NCBI GenBank assembly: GCA_030267565.1
Contig: BRXU01000004.1
Location: 7,456,001 to 7,520,000 of the forward strand
Length of the DNA stretch: 64,000 bases
Source: Pleodorina starrii
Taxonomy: Eukaryota; Chlorophyta; Chlorophyceae; Chlamydomonadales; Volvocaceae
Direction of reading: 5' to 3'
The notes beneath the pieces are model-generated. The model saw nothing but the letters and a program-made list of their open reading frames with translations, was not told the origin of the DNA and searched no databases. A program made the position numbers and the translations under genes. Below are positions 58,862-64,000 of this stretch, piece after piece; the stretch's first letter is position 1; each line of letters opens with the position of its first letter.

Positions 58862-61800
58862 TTTTGAAGATGTTGGATGGGGGCCTGTAGGCCTGCCGCC
58901 AGATACACGAGTACTATAGCCCGGCTGAGCACATGTGCGCGCAAACAGACCCGGGCAAAGATTCTGTGTGCATTCGTCCACGCTGTGCTGATTGTGCTGC
59001 TGCTGCTGCCGCTGCTGATGATGATAATGAGGCCCCACGTGACCATCACCCTTCAGCGCAGCGTTAGTCCCCTCAACCTCAACCCCGTTCACACCTCAAT
59101 GCTGCCTGCTCCCGATCTCGGCTCCTGCTGCGACTTCGCCACCGCGCCGACACCCGCTCCGAGTTGGGCCCTCGGTCTCGCTCCGGATCTCGCTCCCGGC
59201 CCCGGTCTCGCTCCGGGTCTCGCTCCCGCCCTCTGTGTCTCTCCCTGTCCCGGTCTCGGTCGCGGTCTTTCTCCCAATCCCGGTTTCGACCCCGGTCTGG
59301 TCCCCGGTCGGGGTCCCGGTCCCGGTCTCTCTCCCTCTCCCTCTCCCTCTCCCTCTCCTTGTCCCGGTCCCTGTCCCCAGCTTTCTCCCGGTTCCAGTCT
59401 CGGTTCCGGTCTCTCTCCGGGCCTCTCTCCCGGTCCGGGCTCTGGTCTCCCTCTCGACCTCGGGATCTCACAGCCTTGCCGCCGCCCTCACTGCCACCAC
59501 CGCCAGCCCCACCGCTGCTTCGCCGTGGCTCCTGCCGGTCCTGCTGCTGCCCTCCGCCTCCAACGCTGGTAGCCATCTGCTGCACCTGCGACGCCGCCTG
59601 CGGGCTCCCAGCGCTCCCATCCCGCTGTCGCAGGTGCGGTGGCAGTGCTAGCTGCTGTGGCGGCAGCTGCCGCTGCTGGTCTGCCGGGTAGGTCTGGTCG
59701 CTGGAGCGCTTCTCAGAGCGCTTCTCAGAAGGCAGGCGGGCGCCAGCCCCAGCACCGGCGCTGGTGCTGGTACTGGGGCTGGTGCTGGCTGAGCGGTCCA
59801 CGCGGGCGGCCTCCACCTCCTCCCAGCCCCCCGCACCCCTTCCACCCGGCCGCCATTCGGTTTGCTGCCTCTGCTGCCTCTGCTGCTGCTGCTGGTCTGC
59901 TGTTGCATCGCGCGTCAGAAGCTGCTGGTGTTGCTGCCGCTCCCCGCCCTCTGCTTGCTGCCCCTGCCCCTGCCCTTGCTCCTGCTGCTGCTGTTCCTGC
60001 TGCTGCTGTTCCTGCAGCTCCGGCTCCTGCTGCTGCTCTGCGCGGGTCAGGGAGTACAGCTGCGGCGGCTCCCCCGCACGCGACGGCGAGTACGTGAGCC
60101 AGGGCGCCGCCTCCTGGTCCTGGCCGTACGGCTCTCCCGGTAAGTCGTACAGCGGCACGTAGGCTGGCGTGGGCGTGGGCGCCGCAGCCGGCGGCACCGG
60201 CGGTGGTGCAGCCCGCTTGCTTTCGGGTGCTGCGGGTTGTGTCGCCTCCGGCGCCGGCCGGCTCCTCGGGCCGGAGGCCCCAAGCGGCACGTAACCCGAT
60301 GCCGCTGGCGCCCCAAGCGCCGCCGGTGGTCCCGGCGGCGCGGTGCCCTGCGCCTGCGCGGAGCGCTTTGCTCCAGGGGCACGCTGCGTTGCTGCCGCAG
60401 GGGCTGGCCGTGGCGGGAGCTTTGCAGAGAGCTTTACTGCGGCGCCCTCCCTGGCGCGCTCGTCGGGTGCGGCGGGCAAGCGAGCACTTATGACGTGGCC
60501 TGCGCCCGGCTGCCGGGCTGCCCAGGGCGGCTGTTGCTGTGGGAGATTCAGCTGCGGCGGCGGCTGTGGTAGCTGCGGCTGCTGGGGCGGTTTCGGAGGC
60601 TGAGCCCGCGGTGGCTGCAGGGGGGCGTCCAGGGGGTTGAGCTCCACCTGCATGCACCGTGTGGTGAGACCGGGCGGTGGGCAGTCAACGGATTGGAGGT
60701 CCACTCGAGTGGATGCGGTTGCGGATGCGTATGTGCCTCAGTTTACGGTACTGTTGGCGGTACTGTTGGCGGGTGAGGGGGGTGACGCTGTAAAAGGGCG
60801 GCAGGGTCACGCTGCGTGTCTGTAAGCGACTTGAGAGGGGGAGCTCCCGTGTAGAGGTTTCATGGGGAGGTTTCGGGGGAGGGGGCTGTGAAGGGGATCG
60901 GCCACTGGCTTGAGTGCTTCACGGCAGCTCTTGCATTGGGCTCTCCACGCGGGAGGGTCAAAGGTCCGTGTTTCGGTGGTCTCGTGCAGTCTACGCAATC
61001 CGAAGCCCCGTGCCGTGCCGCCCGCCCGGCGTTCGGTTTGTGCCGTTGAGACGTTTCTGCCTGCCAATGCACCGTATGCCCCCTTATCTTGCCTTCCCAC
61101 GTTCCCAGCACCCACCTTGACATTCTGCATGGACGGGATCTGCGGCAGGCGGCCCAAGGTTCGGGAAAGGGGAGGACAGGTGAATCGTCATGCGGCAGTA
61201 CGGCAGCACATGGTAGGGTGCGCTCCGTTAAAAAGAAAAACACACACGCCCGCCCCCAACGGAGCATGGAGCCCCGCGGAGAGGTGCAGGTCTGTCTGTC
61301 TGTCAGTCAGGACACACGGCGGCACAGTGGCCCCGCACACAGCGTCCGCTTGCCGCAGCCCAACTCCGCTCTAGCTGGGCCTTACGAAACCCACAGCCAC
61401 AGCCACACCTAAGGCCAACACTCCTTAATTTACCTTGAGCAGGTTGCAGCCGTTGAACTTGAGGCTGGCCTCCAGCTTCCTCGCGTCGGTCTCGTGCGGG
61501 AACACCAAGGACGCGTGGCGCTGCCCGGGGGCGTAGTCCATCTTCAGGGTCGGCCTGGCGGCGGCAGAGGGATGCCCCAGTCGGACGGCGAGGATCCGAA
61601 TCCGGATCACGGTACGGAGGGATCCAGGTGGGCAGCCACGCGTCAGTGTCCCTCCAGCAACAGGCCAAGACTGCATTTCAAGCTCACCATCACTTGCTAT
61701 GCTGTGGCACCGGATACGCATCTGGATTTCCGGCTGGCAGCTGCCGGACTGCGCGCCACGCCGTCAACACATCCTCTGGCCATCCACGAGGCACAATCTA

Positions 61801-64000
61801 GGCGGCCAGCCACCTGGTTAGCTGCCCCGAGGGGCTGGGAAGCCCCGAGAGGAGGCCTCCCTGGCTGGTGCCGCTGAGTCACGGCCGCGGCAGCACGCCC
61901 GGTTCCGATGCCTGTGTGTGCCCACGCGGCGGGTCCGCGGCTCGACTCACCTCCTGGACGGGTCTTCCGCCGCCAGCGTGCCTGCCAGGCTCTCCATGGT
62001 GCTCAGGCAGGGCATCGGCCCCTGCGGGTCAGTGCACCATCCATGCGGCGGGTTTTTCACCGGTAAGGGAATCAGCGGTCGTGGCGCTGGGCTCGCTTGC
62101 ATTACCGGTACTCATTCACAAGGATCGAACACGGAGGGCGGCTGCCAACAGCCCAGTGGGAGAGCGAGAGCTCACCCATCCAGACGCAGCGTTAGTGTTG
62201 AGGCCCGCGCTGGCTGCAGGCCCTCAGCATGCGCCCGCCCGCCCATGTAGCCGCAGCAGACAGCAGGATACCCTCCAGGTTGCGTGTGGCAGTGGAAGCT
62301 GAGATGGCCAACGCCCAACCTCCCTCTCCCCGCACCCGTACCTGACCAAACCAGATCAGCAGCCGCTTGCCGCCACCACCGCCAGTGCTGCCGCCGCCAG
62401 TGCTGACACCGCCGTCACCACCAGCGCTGCCACTGGCGCCGCGCCCAATCGCCGCCGCCGCTGCTGCCGCTGGCGCTGGCGCCGCTGGCATCGGCCTTAA
62501 GGTTCCGCCCGGCGCCTGGCCCGGCGCCGTCTGCCTCACAGGCGCCACTCCAGCGGGCTTCCTACCGGCGCTGACCGCGTTGAAGTTCACCAGGGACGAC
62601 AGCTGCAGGCCGCCGACACTTGCGCCGGCGCCGGAGGGCCGCCGTTGCGAGCCTGCAGCCCCGCCGGCACCGCCTGCTTGGGGACGCGACGCAGCCGCGT
62701 CGGCAACGGCGCCGCTGGCTGCGCCGCCAGAGGAGCGGTTGCCCCGGGCCAACACATCCACGATGCGCTGTAGCGGGTACTCAAGCGCCGCGAGATCGTC
62801 GTCCTCGTCCGCAGCCGCTTGCTTGCTCGTTGCCGCGGCGGCCGTCGTGGCTTCGCCAGCAGCGGGCTTTGGAGGACCGCTTCGAGACGGCCCAGAGGAT
62901 GTGGACCGCGGCGCACCACCGGCTGACGGCCTGGCGGCCGGGACAGAGATCTTCGCCGCGGCGTCCGCCTGGGCGCCCGCTGCCTGCGGCGAGGGCTTCG
63001 CGGTCGAGTCGGCGCGGGTTGCCGAGCAGGATGCAGCGTTGGCCTTGCCCCCTGGGCCCGCGCCCGGTTTGGCTTGAGGAGGCTCCGGGCTGCCGTCCTC
63101 GGCCCCGGTCTTCCCCCTCTTTGCCCGCCGCTGCTGCTGCTGCTGGTCCTGCCTGGCTTGCTTTGGGGCTGCGGCCACCGCTGCCGCGCCCGCTGGCGCC
63201 CCGACGGGCTGCTGCCCTTCGTGCCACGAACCCGCCTTCCGAAGCAGGCGCACGCTCTTGGGCCCCAGCTCCCCGCAGTTCGCCAGGTGGCTCCTGGAGA
63301 AGCAGCGCTCTCGCTCCCTGCGCATGGAGGCCAGAAGGGATGGAGGCCAGAAGGGATTGATATCCCCCAGTAAGGGCACCGAGTGGTGGGCAAAGTTTCA
63401 GGGGGCAGGCGCGCCGAGAGAAATGCGGGAAAGGGTCGGGGTGAAGACGAGAATCTTGGCGTCGGCTGGTTCCACACAGGCCCGCATACACACGCACGCA
63501 CACGCCGGCCCCCACTCCCGGCCGACTCACAGGGATAGCAGTGCATGTCTGCGGATGTCTTCGGGGCTACAGTGCGCCCCAAACCGCTCCAGCACTGCCG
63601 CCGGGTCGCGCGCGAGCTGACGCAGCCATGTCATGGTGCCGGCGGGCATGCAGGCGGGCGGCAGCTGCAGGCCGCGGAAGCCGATGAGCCTGGGCGGAAG
63701 CCCCGGAACGGCCTGCCAGCGGATCCCGCGGCCTGCCGCCGAATGGAGCTCCTCCGAAGGGCCTGAGGCTGCAGGCTGTGCCCCCGAGGTCCCGGCACCA
63801 CTAGCGTAATCGGCTGGCTCGGCTGCTGCGGCTGCACCGCCGGCAGCAGCATCTGCAGCCAGCTCAGCGCCGCCGGGCGGGTCCGTGACGGCATCGGCAA
63901 CCACGGTGCCCGCAACAGCTAGCGGCGCCGCCTCCGGCCCCGATGGCTGCGCTTGGGCGCCAGCCGCCACGTCGCCGACAGCACAACGTGCCACCTGCTC
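56455..64000 (-). CDS. Large RS/RD-rich protein with possible divergent RRM, N-terminus outside window
   Basis: Partial gene running off the right edge. Exons 63531-64000, 62342-63317, 61951-62021, 61434-61554, 61116-61139, 59095-60647, 56923-58738 and 56455-56484 join in phase, at least 1686 aa, ending LNQQQASNEPAVDE. Visible parts in order: a block with GFRGLQLPPACMPAGTMTWL and ELGPKSVRLLRKAGSWHEG; a low-complexity Ala/Gly linker; then KRLLIWFGQ, CLSTMESLAGTLAAED, and GQRHASLVFPHETDARKLEA with FNGCNLLK. The last group resembles an RRM beta-alpha-beta pattern with an RNP1-like strand (inference). Two charged arrays follow, RDRDRERE/ERERERDRDRD near 59140-59460 and [11 protein letters not shown] with RDGDRDRGRDGDRDRERG near 58150-58560, between Gln/Pro/Ala-rich segments. 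Composition is that of a splicing- or RNA-processing-associated nuclear protein, but I do not recognise a named ortholog. The 24-nt exon IPSMQNVK is a microexon. Confidence 0.75.
58828..58860 (+). repeat. (CAG)11 run in intron of RS-protein gene
   Basis: Eleven CAG units on the + strand (CTG in gene sense) in intron 58739-59094. Not coding in the model. Confidence 0.9.

Overview
The window looks like nuclear DNA of a volvocine green alga, Chlamydomonas or a close relative. The reasons are the high GC content with strong GC third-position bias, genes split into many short GC-rich introns, Ala/Gly/Gln homopolymers in the proteins, a hydroxyproline-rich cell-wall glycoprotein gene, a ciliary dynein-2 subunit, and CCCTAAAA-type telomere-like repeats inside introns. 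No tRNA, rRNA, CRISPR array or intact transposon was recognised.

Layout, left to right: (1) the 3' part of a WD40-type gene, + strand, 2-2971; (2) a protein kinase of the CaMKK/SnAK (GRIK) type with a C-terminal cyclic-nucleotide-binding domain and a predicted N-terminal acylation site, - strand, 5493-10493; (3) FAP163/WDR60, the dynein-2 intermediate chain of retrograde intraflagellar transport, - strand, 10878-16981; (4) an organellar MnmG/GidA tRNA-modification enzyme, + strand, from about 17.8 kb to 23779, head to head with FAP163; (5) a 15.3-kb XPG/RAD2/UVH3 nucleotide-excision-repair endonuclease gene, - strand, 25503-40775, whose introns carry two large satellites and two telomere-like tracts; (6) a secreted Pro-rich cell-wall-type protein made of two tandem cysteine modules, + strand, 42397-48657; (7) an SPX-domain protein of phosphate sensing, - strand, 51328-54703; (8) a large RS/RD-rich protein with a possible divergent RRM, - strand, 56455 to beyond 64000.

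Exon models were built by hand from GT-AG sites and checked for phase across every junction. The resulting complete CDS lengths are 745 aa (kinase), 758 aa (FAP163), 2454 aa (XPG), 1019 aa (cell-wall protein) and 512 aa (SPX). The genes are functionally unrelated, as expected of a eukaryotic chromosome segment. The only obvious shared control region is the 0.8-kb divergent gap between FAP163 and MnmG.

The most interesting unexplained signal is a short conserved element, with core CCTCCGTCCCTTCGCTGCGG followed by GGTATC and a T-rich run. It recurs in introns of at least four unrelated genes. In every copy found, its T-rich end faces the nearest exon boundary: sense copies sit just before the 3' splice site and antisense copies sit just after the 5' splice site. 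This is what an intron-creating (introner-like) mobile element inserted in both orientations would leave. Other notable points are the kinase architecture, the XPG satellites and repeated acidic-aromatic motifs, gene-conversion tracts and an exon-module series in the cell-wall gene, and a stop-free, in-frame intron inside the SPX domain.
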